Shown here one piece after another: positions 17,911-26,178 of a stretch of 64,000 bases of DNA; position 1 is the stretch's first letter, and every line of letters starts with the position of its first letter. Both the position numbers and the translations under genes were made by a program. The notes under the pieces are model-generated. The model worked only from the letters and a program-made list of their open reading frames with translations. It had not been told where the DNA came from and did not search any database. The stretch spans positions 14,545 to 78,544 of the forward strand of contig JAVJSD010000016.1 in the NCBI GenBank assembly GCA_040219575.1, given 5' to 3'. The DNA comes from JAVJSD01 sp040219575 (GTDB lineage Bacteria; Planctomycetota; Planctomycetia; Pirellulales; Pirellulaceae).

Positions 17911-19608
17911 ATGCTGAAGACTTCACCACTTCGAAAGGCTCGTAGGCCGGAACAACCGCAGGGCGGTTCCAGCATGGCGGCTGAATCCACCGCGACCGTT
18001 GGCCGCGCTTCCGCCGGAACCGCGCTCCGCTTGTTTCCGCCTACGGTTCTATCGCACCGACGTCGGGTCATCGTCCAGGCAGGCAGGATGCCTGCTCTAC
18101 GCGCCGGCTACACGTTGTTGGAGTTGATTCTGGCGTTGGCGTTGTCGTCGCTGATTGTGGGGGCGATCGGGTTCGCGCTGCACCTGCACTTGCAGATGCT
18201 CGACACGCGCCGCACCGACCTGGAAGACGCGCAACTCGCCCGCGCGCTGCTGCGCCGCATCGCCGACGATCTGCGGGGCGCGGTCCGCTACGAACCGCCG
18301 GAGCTCGAGGGCGTCACGCAGTTCACCGGCGGCCTGGCGCAGAGCGGCGAGTTCGATCAGTTCGCCGAGTCCGACCCTTTCGCCATGGGCGGCGCCACGT
18401 CGGCCGACGACTTGTTGCCGGGGCTGGGGCTGGGCGACATCGGCGGCGAGTCGGACTCCCTGGGAATGAGCATCGCCGAGAGCACCACGCCGCCCACCGT
18501 GCCGGGACTGTACGGCAACTTGAACGAGATTCAGATCGACGTCAGCCGCTTGCCGCGCGCCGACGAGTACTATGTCGACGCTTCGACCGGCGTGTTGCGG
18601 ATGCCGAGCGACGTGAAAACCGTGGCGTACTACGTGCTCGGCGATACGACGACCGCCGCGCTGGGGCCGATGGGCCAAACGGGGCTGGTCCGCCGCGAGC
18701 TCGACCGCGCCGTCACGGCCTACTCCGCCGACTTCGGCGCGATGCTCGATCCGGCCGTCGGCGATCTGCTGGCGCCGGAAGTCGTGATGATGGAATTCGA
18801 GTACTTCGACGGCGCGCAGTGGCTCACCGAGTGGGACTCGGAACTCAACGGCGGGCTGCCGATGGCGGTCAACGTGCGGATCGCCATCGCGCGGGTCGTC
18901 CCCGAACAGGACGCGCTGCTGCAGTATCAACAGTCGCTGTTGATGAGCGAAACGCCGCCTGGCACGCGAATCTTCAACATGGTTGTCCGCCTGCCGATGG
19001 GCGGTAAGGCGTCCAGCGGCAGCGATCCCACCATGAGCGAAGAAGAAATGCTGGCCGAAGGGGAAGCCGGCGCGGCCGGGGAAGAAGCCGGCCTGGCCGA
19101 CACCGCGGCGCCGATCATCGGCGGCGCGGCCGCGGGACCTGGCGGCGGCGGTGGTCGCGGAGGCGGTCGCGACGGCGGGGGACGTGACGGCGGAGGCCGC
19201 GGTGATGCTGGTGGTCGCGGTGATGCTGGTGGTCGCGGCGGCTTCGGCGGACGCGGCGGCGATGCGGGAGGCCGTGGCGGATTCGGGGGCCGCGGGGGAG
19301 ACGGCGGCGGTTTCGGAGGTCGTGGCGGCGGAGGCGGCGGCTTCGGCGGACGCGGTGGTCCCGGCGGAGGAGGCTTCGGCGGACGCGGAGGACCGGGCGG
19401 TGGTGGTTTCGGAGGCGGTGGCTTCGGCGGAGGGGGCGGCTTTGGGGGACAAGGCGCCGGTCGAGCAGGCGGCGGCGGGAATTTCGGACGAGGCGGCACC
19501 GGCTTTGGCGGAGGCGGCGGCTTTGGGGGACAAGGCGGCGGATTCGGCGGCGGTGGTGGTGGACGCGGAGGAGGATTCGGCGGCGGCTTTGGCGGAGGGG
19601 GCCGATGA
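17911..19608 (+). CDS. gspJ: type II secretion minor pseudopilin GspJ with repeat-encoded leader and Gly-rich tail
   Basis: A 565-residue protein, more than twice the usual GspJ length. The leader is 66 residues, ending RAG/YTLLELILALALSSLIVG with Glu at mature position 5. Residues 11-45 of the leader are encoded by a family C repeat and residues 57-64 by a family G repeat. Residues 70-400 are the GspJ-like globular part, with the QIDVSRLPRADEYY region near 210. From about residue 408 to the end is a tail of Gly with Arg, Phe and Asp in GGRGG and GGFGG units. It starts three bases after gspI and its stop overlaps gspK (ATGA). The tail is expected to be disordered outside the membrane. Confidence 0.88.
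   Translation: MLKTSPLRKARRPEQPQGGSSMAAESTATVGRASAGTALRLFPPTVLSHRRRVIVQAGRMPALRAGYTLLELILALALSSLIVGAIGFALHLHLQMLDTRRTDLEDAQLARALLRRIADDLRGAVRYEPPELEGVTQFTGGLAQSGEFDQFAESDPFAMGGATSADDLLPGLGLGDIGGESDSLGMSIAESTTPPTVPGLYGNLNEIQIDVSRLPRADEYYVDASTGVLRMPSDVKTVAYYVLGDTTTAALGPMGQTGLVRRELDRAVTAYSADFGAMLDPAVGDLLAPEVVMMEFEYFDGAQWLTEWDSELNGGLPMAVNVRIAIARVVPEQDALLQYQQSLLMSETPPGTRIFNMVVRLPMGGKASSGSDPTMSEEEMLAEGEAGAAGEEAGLADTAAPIIGGAAAGPGGGGGRGGGRDGGGRDGGGRGDAGGRGDAGGRGGFGGRGGDAGGRGGFGGRGGDGGGFGGRGGGGGGFGGRGGPGGGGFGGRGGPGGGGFGGGGFGGGGGFGGQGAGRAGGGGNFGRGGTGFGGGGGFGGQGGGFGGGGGGRGGGFGGGFGGGGR
17942..18044. repeat. family C repeat inside gspJ leader
   Basis: 103 bp with ends GTAGGCCGGAACAA and TTGTTTCCGCCTAC, and inner GCAGGGCGGTTCC and GCCGGAACCGCGC. 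It matches copies at 36270-36385 and 36460-36583 in module order, and encodes part of the GspJ leader. Confidence 0.85.
18079..18100. repeat. family G short repeat inside gspJ leader
   Basis: GCAGGCAGGATGCCTGCTCTAC differs at three of 22 positions from the reverse complement of 27799-27820. Read in frame as the last residues of the GspJ leader. Confidence 0.75.
19139..19605 (+). repeat. Gly-rich coding low-complexity tract
   Basis: GGC/GGT/GGA-rich tandem-like units encode GGRGG, GGFGG and GGGRDGG segments at the C-terminus of GspJ. Confidence 0.9.
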
Positions 19609-21392
19609 CGCGCGAACCTCGACATCGTCCAACCATCGGTCGCCAGGCGCTGGCGCCGACTCGTCCATTGCGTGAAGGCGTCGTGCTGTTGGTCGTGCTG
19701 GTGGTGATCGTGATCCTGGCGCTGTCAGCCTACACCTTCAGCGACCTGATGCTCACGCACTACGAGGCCGTCGAACATCATGGCCGGCAGGTGCAAGCCC
19801 GCGCGCTGGTCGATTCCGGCGTGGAAGCCGTGCGGATGTTCTTGCTGCAAGACGAAGAGACGCGGACCGCGGGCGGCGGCGTGTACAACAATCCGGCCTT
19901 CTTTCAGGCATTGCCGGTCGCCTTCGATCAGGTCTCGCCGGGCCATACCGGCTGCGTCACGGTGATCGCCCCCGCGCTCGACGACGAAGGGTTGATGGCC
20001 GGCGTCCGCTACGGCTTGGAGGACGAGTCGGCCCGCATCAATCTCAACGCGCTGGTGGCCCTGTTCGACAACCCGGCCGCCACGCTGATGATGGAAGGCC
20101 TGGAGCAGTCGGGAGACGGAAGCGGCGGCGCGGTCGGCGGATTGGCCGGTACGGGGGACGGCGGCGACATGACAGCGGCGGCGGGCGCGGCCGAAGCCGC
20201 GCTATCCGGCATGGTCAGCAACGCCGTCTCCGACGAGGAGGACTTGGAATCGACGCCCTCGGGAGCCCGCGATCTGCTGATGACCTTGCCCGGCATGACC
20301 GAAGACGTGGCCGACGCGATCCTCGACTGGATCGACGAGGACGACGTGCCGCGCGATTTCGGCGTCGAGAGCGAATACTACACCACGCTCGATCCGCCCT
20401 ATGCGCCCCGCAACGGGCCGCTGATCACCGTCGAGGAATTGCTGCTGGTGCGCGGCGTGACGCCGCAGTTGCTGTTCGGCAAGGACCAGAACCGCAACGG
20501 CGTGGTCGACGCGCACGAGATGGGCGGCGGCGCGAACATGACGGGGGGTCTCAGCACGCTGCAGGCCGAAAGCAACATGGGTTCGCTCGATCGCGGTTGG
20601 TCGGCGTTCTTTACGCTGCACGGCCTGGAGAAGAACGCCAATGTGTTGGGCGAGCCGCGGATCGATCTCAACGGCGAGGACCTGCAGGCGCTGTACGACG
20701 AGTTGAGCCTGGTGCTCAGCGAGGAGCAGGCCACCTTCATCGTGGCCTACCGGTTGAGCGGCCCCTACGACGGCGAAGAGAAGGGAACCTCGACCAGCGG
20801 CGAGTTGGATCTCAGCGGAGAGGGGGGAACGCGCATCACCAGCATCCTCGACCTGATCGATGCGAAAGTGCAGGTGCAGTTCGCCGACGATGACGAGCCG
20901 ACGGTGCTGGCGCCGGCCTTTCCGCTGCTGGCCGCCGGCGCGTTCCTGCCCACGCTGATGGACAACGTCACGATCAACCCGGCCGCCACGATTCCCGGCC
21001 GGATCAACATCAACGTGGCCCCCCGCAGCATTCTGCTGGGCATCCCCGGCATGTCGGAGGAGATCGTCGAGGGAATCATCTCCAGCCGCAGCGGGTTCGA
21101 TCCCGTCGAGAATCAGGATCCCAACTGGCAGCACGAGACCTGGCCGCTGGTCGAGGGCGTCGTGACGCTGGAGGAGATGAAGATGCTGGCCCCGTTCGTT
21201 TGCGGGGGCGGCGACGTCTACCGGGCGCAAGTCGTTGGCTACTATCTGGATGGAGAGGCCTCGGCCCGGACGGAAGTGATCGTCGACGCTACCGGCGCCT
21301 CGCCCCGCATAGTATTCTGGAGAGATATCAGCCATCTCGGCCGTGGCTATCCCTTGGACGTGCTCGGCCTCGGCGCGTCGCCAAACTATTGA
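19605..21392 (+). CDS. gspK: type II secretion minor pseudopilin GspK
   Basis: A 595-residue protein, the large tip pseudopilin. After a 25-residue leader ending LREG, the N-terminal helix VVLLVVLVVIVILALSAYTF lacks Glu at mature position 5, as is common in GspK. Later segments carry the GspK helical domains: ESARINLNALV near residue 140, TEDVADAILDWIDEDDVPRD near 230, and GRININVAPRSILLGIPGMS near 465, with two helix-hairpin-helix-like LPGM/IPGM motifs. Residues 163-205 are a Gly/Ala/Met-rich insertion. The start overlaps the gspJ stop. The gene after it is preceded by a repeat leader. Confidence 0.9.
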   Translation: MTREPRHRPTIGRQALAPTRPLREGVVLLVVLVVIVILALSAYTFSDLMLTHYEAVEHHGRQVQARALVDSGVEAVRMFLLQDEETRTAGGGVYNNPAFFQALPVAFDQVSPGHTGCVTVIAPALDDEGLMAGVRYGLEDESARINLNALVALFDNPAATLMMEGLEQSGDGSGGAVGGLAGTGDGGDMTAAAGAAEAALSGMVSNAVSDEEDLESTPSGARDLLMTLPGMTEDVADAILDWIDEDDVPRDFGVESEYYTTLDPPYAPRNGPLITVEELLLVRGVTPQLLFGKDQNRNGVVDAHEMGGGANMTGGLSTLQAESNMGSLDRGWSAFFTLHGLEKNANVLGEPRIDLNGEDLQALYDELSLVLSEEQATFIVAYRLSGPYDGEEKGTSTSGELDLSGEGGTRITSILDLIDAKVQVQFADDDEPTVLAPAFPLLAAGAFLPTLMDNVTINPAATIPGRININVAPRSILLGIPGMSEEIVEGIISSRSGFDPVENQDPNWQHETWPLVEGVVTLEEMKMLAPFVCGGGDVYRAQVVGYYLDGEASARTEVIVDATGASPRIVFWRDISHLGRGYPLDVLGLGASPNY

Positions 21393-21583
21393 GGGATGAA
21401 CAACGTCTGAGGCGCGTTCCCAACCAAGCCCCAAACCTACTCACTTACTCACTTACTCACCAAACGGCGACGACAAGTCGTCGGCTTGGAGTGAGATCGC
21501 GGCCGCGGACCACCACTAACCACTAACCACTCACTACTCACTACTCACCACTCACCACTCACCACTCACCACTCACCACCCAC
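21393..21583. repeat. low-complexity repeat leader of gspL
   Basis: CCTACTCACTTACTCACTTA runs, the core CGACGACAAGTCGTCG with GCTTGGAGTGAGATCGCGG, then more than six CACTCAC(CA/TA) units running into the gspL ATG at 21584. Same order and orientation as before gspF and folE. Confidence 0.9.
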
Positions 21584-23335
21584 ATGGCCAATCTCCTCGC
21601 ACTCGACTGGGACGGACGCGAAGCACGCGTGGCGGTCGCGCGCCGACGCACCACGGGCGTGGTGCTCGAGCAGGCGTTCACGGTCGACCTGGGCTCGGTC
21701 GCCGACGAGTCGATGTCGGCGGTGGAGGTCGGCGCGCGGCTGGCCGCCGCGCTCTCCGCGCGACAGATCGGCCGTTGCGACACGCTGGTGGCCGTGGGAC
21801 GCTCGCGAATTGAACTCCGCGCCCTGGCGCTGCCGCCGTCGCCCGTCGAGGAGCTTCCCGATCTCGTTCGCTTTCAGGCGCTGCGGCAATTCGCCAACAT
21901 CGGCGAGGACTGGCCGATCGACTTCGTGCATTTGGCCACGGGCGAGGAGGAGACGCTCACCGTGCTGACGGCGGCCATCGCGCCGGAAATGGTCGAGCAG
22001 ATTCGCGCCGCTTGCGAAGCCGCCGAGCAATCGCCCAAGCATCTGGTCTTGCGGCCGTACGCCGCCGCATCGCTGCTGCTGCGCAGCATGCGCGACGACA
22101 ACTGCCGCCTGATGGTCGACCTGCTGGCGGACGAGGCCGATCTGACGGTGATCGCCGACCGACAACTGGTCTTCATGCGCACCGTGCGGTTGCCCGCCGA
22201 CGACCAGCGCCGGCCGACGGTGCTGATGGGCGAAATCCGCCGCACGATGGTCGCCGCGCAGAATCAACTCGGCGGCCGGGCGGTGGAACGCGTCGTGCTC
22301 TGCGGGAATGAGCAGGAGCACACCGACCTCAAGTCGCGCGTCGAGGCGTCGTTGTCGTTGCCGGTCGACGTCTTCGATCCGTTTTCCGCGGTCGAAGTCG
22401 CGGGCGAGCTGGCGGCGAATTTGCCCGCCAACCCGGGAAGCTTCACACCGTTGTTGGGAATGCTGTTGGACGAGGCGGCCGGCGCGGCGCACGCCATCGA
22501 CTTCCTGCATCCGCGGAAGAAGCCGCGCCCCAAGAGCCGCAAGCGAACGTTCGCCTTGGTCGGAGGCGCCGTGGCGGCGGTGGTGCTGGTGGCGGCCGGA
22601 CTGGCCTACAGCAACTACCGTTCGATGGACGCTCGCATCCAGGAACTGGCGCAGCGGGAAGAGAAGTTGATCGAGGCGGAGAAGACCGCCAACCAGTTGA
22701 TCGCCGACGCCAGCCTGCTCGACGCCTGGAACGACGGCGACGTCATCTGGCTGGATGAACTGCGCAACTTGTCGAAAAAATACCCACCGGCCCAGCAGGC
22801 GATCATCACGCAATTGGTCGCCGCCGGCGGGCAACGCGAAGGCGGCGGCCGCTACTTCATCGATTGCGCGGCCGCCAGTCCCGACGCCATCACCGACATC
22901 GAGCGGCGGCTGCGCGACGCGCGGCGTGAAGTGCAGGGAACGGGCGGCGCCACCGACGACAACAAGCTGGGCTACGGCTGGTCGTTCAAGAAGATGGTCA
23001 CCATCAAGCCGCCCACCGAAGAAGAAACGGCGGAGCAACCGTCGGCGGCGGATCCGTCACCCTCTCCAGCGTCGAACACGTCACCACCTCCCGAGGCGTC
23101 CCCGAAAACGGATGCCGGCGCCGCCCCCGGCGATCCCGGCGACGGCGCCGATGACAGCGAGGAAATTGGCGACGCTGAAAGCGACAACGCTCAAAGTGCC
23201 GGCGCTCAAAGTGCCGGCGCTGAAAGTGGCGACGCTGAAAGTGCCGGCGCTGAAAGTGCCGGCGAAGCGAAGCGTGACGCCGAGAATGCCGACGCTGAAA
23301 ACGGCGAGGGCGGCGTGGCGGAGGACCGGTCATGA
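21584..23335 (+). CDS. gspL: GspL/PilM-like type II secretion assembly protein
   Basis: A 583-residue protein. Residues 1-300 are an actin-like PilM/GspL cytoplasmic domain (ANLLALDWDGREARVAVA; RLMVDLLADEADLTVIADRQ; VERVVLCGN). A single membrane helix lies near residues 323-343 (FALVGGAVAAVVLVAAGLAY), followed by a coiled coil and a periplasmic region. The last 110 residues are Pro/Ser/Ala/Glu-rich. A 15-bp unit repeated six times (23171-23260) encodes AESAG-type pentads. The protein couples the ATPase to the platform. Its start has no Shine-Dalgarno and follows a CA repeat. The stop overlaps the next gene (ATGA). Confidence 0.82.
   Translation: MANLLALDWDGREARVAVARRRTTGVVLEQAFTVDLGSVADESMSAVEVGARLAAALSARQIGRCDTLVAVGRSRIELRALALPPSPVEELPDLVRFQALRQFANIGEDWPIDFVHLATGEEETLTVLTAAIAPEMVEQIRAACEAAEQSPKHLVLRPYAAASLLLRSMRDDNCRLMVDLLADEADLTVIADRQLVFMRTVRLPADDQRRPTVLMGEIRRTMVAAQNQLGGRAVERVVLCGNEQEHTDLKSRVEASLSLPVDVFDPFSAVEVAGELAANLPANPGSFTPLLGMLLDEAAGAAHAIDFLHPRKKPRPKSRKRTFALVGGAVAAVVLVAAGLAYSNYRSMDARIQELAQREEKLIEAEKTANQLIADASLLDAWNDGDVIWLDELRNLSKKYPPAQQAIITQLVAAGGQREGGGRYFIDCAAASPDAITDIERRLRDARREVQGTGGATDDNKLGYGWSFKKMVTIKPPTEEETAEQPSAADPSPSPASNTSPPPEASPKTDAGAAPGDPGDGADDSEEIGDAESDNAQSAGAQSAGAESGDAESAGAESAGEAKRDAENADAENGEGGVAEDRS
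23171..23260 (+). repeat. six 15-bp tandem units in gspL
   Basis: Units of type GGCGCTGAAAGTGCC, allowing one to three changes, encode (D/N/G)A(E/Q)S(D/A/G) pentads in the tail of the GspL-like protein. A candidate variable-number tandem repeat. Confidence 0.9.
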
Positions 23336-24585
23336 GCAAACGCGAGAAAATCCTGGCCGCGGCGGTCGGCGGCGTGATCCTCGTGGCCATCGGCTTGTAC
23401 GTCTTGAATAACGTCAATCAAGCGCTCACCGCGAAATGGAATCAGGTGGAGCAGGCCGAGAGCCGCGTGCGGCAGAAGCAGCGAGCGGTGCTCGAGGGCC
23501 AGTTCGCCCGCGAGAAGATCGCCCAGTACGAACAGCGGTCGCTGCCCGCCGATTTGGCGGAAGCCCGATCGCAGTACCAGGAGTGGCTGATCGCCGTCAC
23601 GTATGAGTTCTTCGGCGAGAACAAGATGCTGGTCAAGCCGAGCGGCGGCGAGAGCGCCCGCGGCGGCGTCTACGATCGGCTGGAGTACAGCATCGCCGGC
23701 GAGGGAAACCTGGACGAACTGACGCGCTTCCTGCATCGCTTCTACGACGTCAATTACCTGCACCGCATCGATACTTTGCGGGTGCAGCCGATCGCCGATT
23801 CCAAGAACCTCAAGATCAATTGCGAGATCGAGGCGCTGGTCGTCAAGACGACCGCCAAGCAGCAACTCGGCGAAGAACAGGGAGACCGCCTGCCGCCCGG
23901 TTCGCTCGACGCCTACCGCGCCGACATCCTGGCCCGCAACGTGTTCGGCAAGCCCAACGAACCGCCGCAGCTAAGCTCCATCCGCAGCCAGTCGGTCTAT
24001 CGCAACGAATCGTTTCGGCAGACGGTTTCCGCCCGCGAACCGGACCCGCTCGACAAACTCAGCTACCAGCTGGAGGAATACCCGAGCGGCATGCGGATCA
24101 CCCAGCGCGATCAGTCGGCGGAGCTTTCCTGGACGCCCACCCGAAACGGCACGTACGACGTGACGGTCAGCGTGGCCGACGACGGACTGCCCAGCAAGTC
24201 GGACTTCGTCACCTTCCAGATCGAGGTCGGCGATCGGCCCGATCCCCCGCCGCGGACCGTGACGACTCCGCCGCCGCCGCCGAGGTTCGACTACGCCAAG
24301 TACACCTTCCTCACTTCGGTGCAGGCGATCGACGGCCAACCGGTGGTGTGGCTCTACTCGCGGCCCACGGGCAAGAAGATCGTATGCGGCGTGGGCGACG
24401 AACTGGAGGTGGGCGACTACCAGGCGCTGGTCAAAGCGATCGACGTCGACCACAACGAGGTCGAATTGGAGGTCGAGGACGAGGTGCTGGTGCTGTCGCT
24501 CGGCGAAAATCTCCGCGAGGCGCGGCGCAAATCGTCGGGCGAGGTGGGCCGATTGGGATCAAGCGGCGTCGCCCCAGGCGAGTAG
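23332..24585 (+). CDS. GspM/PilO-like protein fused to Ig-like and GspC/PilP-like domains
   Basis: A 417-residue protein. A membrane helix lies near residues 7-28 (ILAAAVGGVILVAIGLYVLN), then a coiled coil and a PilO/GspM-like alpha/beta domain (residues 40-175). ILARNVFGKPNEPP near residue 202 introduces an Ig/cadherin-like domain (residues 215-300, with WTPTRNGTYDVTVSVADDG). After a proline-rich linker, residues 315-405 resemble the small beta domain of PilP/GspC (FLTSVQAIDGQPVVWLYSRP…GVGDELEVGDYQALVKAI). It would be the periplasmic connector of the machine. It overlaps the gspL stop and, by 27 bases, the convergent pilin-like gene. Confidence 0.72.
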   Translation: MSKREKILAAAVGGVILVAIGLYVLNNVNQALTAKWNQVEQAESRVRQKQRAVLEGQFAREKIAQYEQRSLPADLAEARSQYQEWLIAVTYEFFGENKMLVKPSGGESARGGVYDRLEYSIAGEGNLDELTRFLHRFYDVNYLHRIDTLRVQPIADSKNLKINCEIEALVVKTTAKQQLGEEQGDRLPPGSLDAYRADILARNVFGKPNEPPQLSSIRSQSVYRNESFRQTVSAREPDPLDKLSYQLEEYPSGMRITQRDQSAELSWTPTRNGTYDVTVSVADDGLPSKSDFVTFQIEVGDRPDPPPRTVTTPPPPPRFDYAKYTFLTSVQAIDGQPVVWLYSRPTGKKIVCGVGDELEVGDYQALVKAIDVDHNEVELEVEDEVLVLSLGENLREARRKSSGEVGRLGSSGVAPGE

Positions 24586-26178
24586 ATCCCAGACCAGCGA
24601 ATCGTCGTCATCGTGCGGCGCGAGCAACGGCTGGCCGGGATCCTGCCAGTGATACGACGTCGCCGACGCCGGTTCCTGGAGCATGATCTTGGGCTGCACC
24701 ACCAGGCCGTACGACTCCTCCAAAAAGTCGGGGAAGAACAGCGTGGGGCCGTACCCGAACAGCTGATAGTAGAACTCGTTCAGCCGGTACTGATACCAGG
24801 TGCCGCTCTGGTCCCACTCGTTGCGGCCGTTGAGGACCAGCTCCTGACACATCAGCCGACCTTGCAGGTTCATGGCGATCGCGGTTTGGTCGGCCTGCTG
24901 CACCTCGAATTCGTCTTCGACGATCACCATCCCGTCGATCGCCACCATGGCGCCGGAGCGGATGCGGAGATCGTCGCCGGCGATGATCACCGGCAGTTGC
25001 TCGGGCTGGGTCGCCCCGTCGAGCGGCGGCAGATCGACTCCCTCGAAGCGCACGTTCGCGCCGTCGATGTACAGGTCGGCGATCGTGCTTCCCACGACAA
25101 GAAGCGTGCCGCGGATCGTGACGTTGTCGCGAATCTCGACCTGCCCCGCGCGGTAGAAGATTCCCAACGGGTTCGTCTGCGGATCGGGCTCGAGGGTTTC
25201 GTTTTCGAGCACGGCGGCGACCTGCTCGATTTGATACTCCTTGCCCCCTTCGTACAGGCGATACGTCGAGTCGGAGAGGCTGATGGTCCAATCGGCGGCG
25301 GTCGAGGGGTTCGTGTCGCTGGTGGAAACGCTGAGGTTGCTCCACAACAGCGACTTCACCGACGACGAGGTGTAGGAGTACTTCATATCGATTCGTCCGG
25401 TGAAGGGGCGCTCGTCGCCCATGCCCAACAGCCGCTTGGCGTTCAAATCGCCCATCAACCGCTGCGCCGCCGACGCATAGCTCGGGTAGTCGTCGCACAA
25501 CTTCAATTCACCCTGCACGCGGACATCTCCCGCGATGCGTGAGGGATACTCGACCACAAATCGGTTGCCGCTGTTCGGCTTCCACTGATACACGGCGTAC
25601 GATTGCACCGTCGACCAACCGGCCGGCGTCGCGGCCCGTTTCCGCCGCGCGACCTGCACGACGGAGCGAATCGTGTGCGTGGCCTGGTGTTGCGGATTGG
25701 CGGGGTCGGTGGCGACGCCGGTGGCCGTGATCGTGACGCGATACGGCCACTGGTCGTAGTCGGCGTCTCCTTCGGCCAGCGAGTCGTCGCCCGTCTGATA
25801 GGCGGCCGTGAACGCGAGGTTGGCGCCGAGTTGTCCGCCGAATGTGGAGTCGGCGCCTCCCCAGTCGTCGTCGTGCATCCGCCGCAAGGCGATGTGCATG
25901 CCGGCCTCGGCCGCCTGCCGCGCATTGTCGCGGCGAGAGGCGTTCGACTGAATCTGCACCGCGGTCACCTGGGTCCGCATCACCGAGTACGACAGCGCCA
26001 GCGTGATGGCCAGGATCGCCAACACGATCAACACCGCCATACCGCCGCGCCGCGCTGGCCCGCGCCGCACTGGCCCGCGCCGCACACGGGTCCGACGGAC
26101 GTCGACGTCCGTCGTCTGGAGAAGGTCCGAGCTTTCGGCGGACGAGGACGTCCGTCGTGCGTTGAGCGGCGGGTTCAT
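24559..26178 (-). CDS. PilX/GspK-like exported pilin-related protein
   Basis: A 539-residue protein with a basic leader of about 45 residues and a hydrophobic helix MAVLIVLAILAITLALSYSV followed by polar residues, the layout of PilX-type minor pilins. Residues 7-30 are encoded by a family B repeat (26090-26160), and the next residues RRGPVRRGPARRG come from a 15-bp near-tandem sequence. The body has parallel beta/bactofilin-like repetitive segments (VEIRDNVTIRGTLLVVGSTI; IIAGDDLRIRSGAMVAIDGM), suggesting a beta-helix. The start ATG overlaps the upstream stop (ATGA). It is convergent with the secretion operon. Confidence 0.75.
   Translation of the reverse strand: MNPPLNARRTSSSAESSDLLQTTDVDVRRTRVRRGPVRRGPARRGGMAVLIVLAILAITLALSYSVMRTQVTAVQIQSNASRRDNARQAAEAGMHIALRRMHDDDWGGADSTFGGQLGANLAFTAAYQTGDDSLAEGDADYDQWPYRVTITATGVATDPANPQHQATHTIRSVVQVARRKRAATPAGWSTVQSYAVYQWKPNSGNRFVVEYPSRIAGDVRVQGELKLCDDYPSYASAAQRLMGDLNAKRLLGMGDERPFTGRIDMKYSYTSSSVKSLLWSNLSVSTSDTNPSTAADWTISLSDSTYRLYEGGKEYQIEQVAAVLENETLEPDPQTNPLGIFYRAGQVEIRDNVTIRGTLLVVGSTIADLYIDGANVRFEGVDLPPLDGATQPEQLPVIIAGDDLRIRSGAMVAIDGMVIVEDEFEVQQADQTAIAMNLQGRLMCQELVLNGRNEWDQSGTWYQYRLNEFYYQLFGYGPTLFFPDFLEESYGLVVQPKIMLQEPASATSYHWQDPGQPLLAPHDDDDSLVWDLLAWGDAA
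26041..26085 (-). repeat. near-tandem Arg/Pro-coding triplet of units
   Basis: CGCGCCGC(G/A)CTGGCC-type 15-bp units occur about three times and encode RRGP(V/A) units next to the hydrophobic helix of the PilX-like protein. Confidence 0.7.
26090..26160. repeat. family B repeat, complete copy, inside PilX-like leader
   Basis: 71 bp, with ends GTCCGACGGACGTC and GACGTCCGTCGTGC. Compare the intergenic copy 51881-51950. Read through as residues 7-30 of the leader. Confidence 0.88.
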
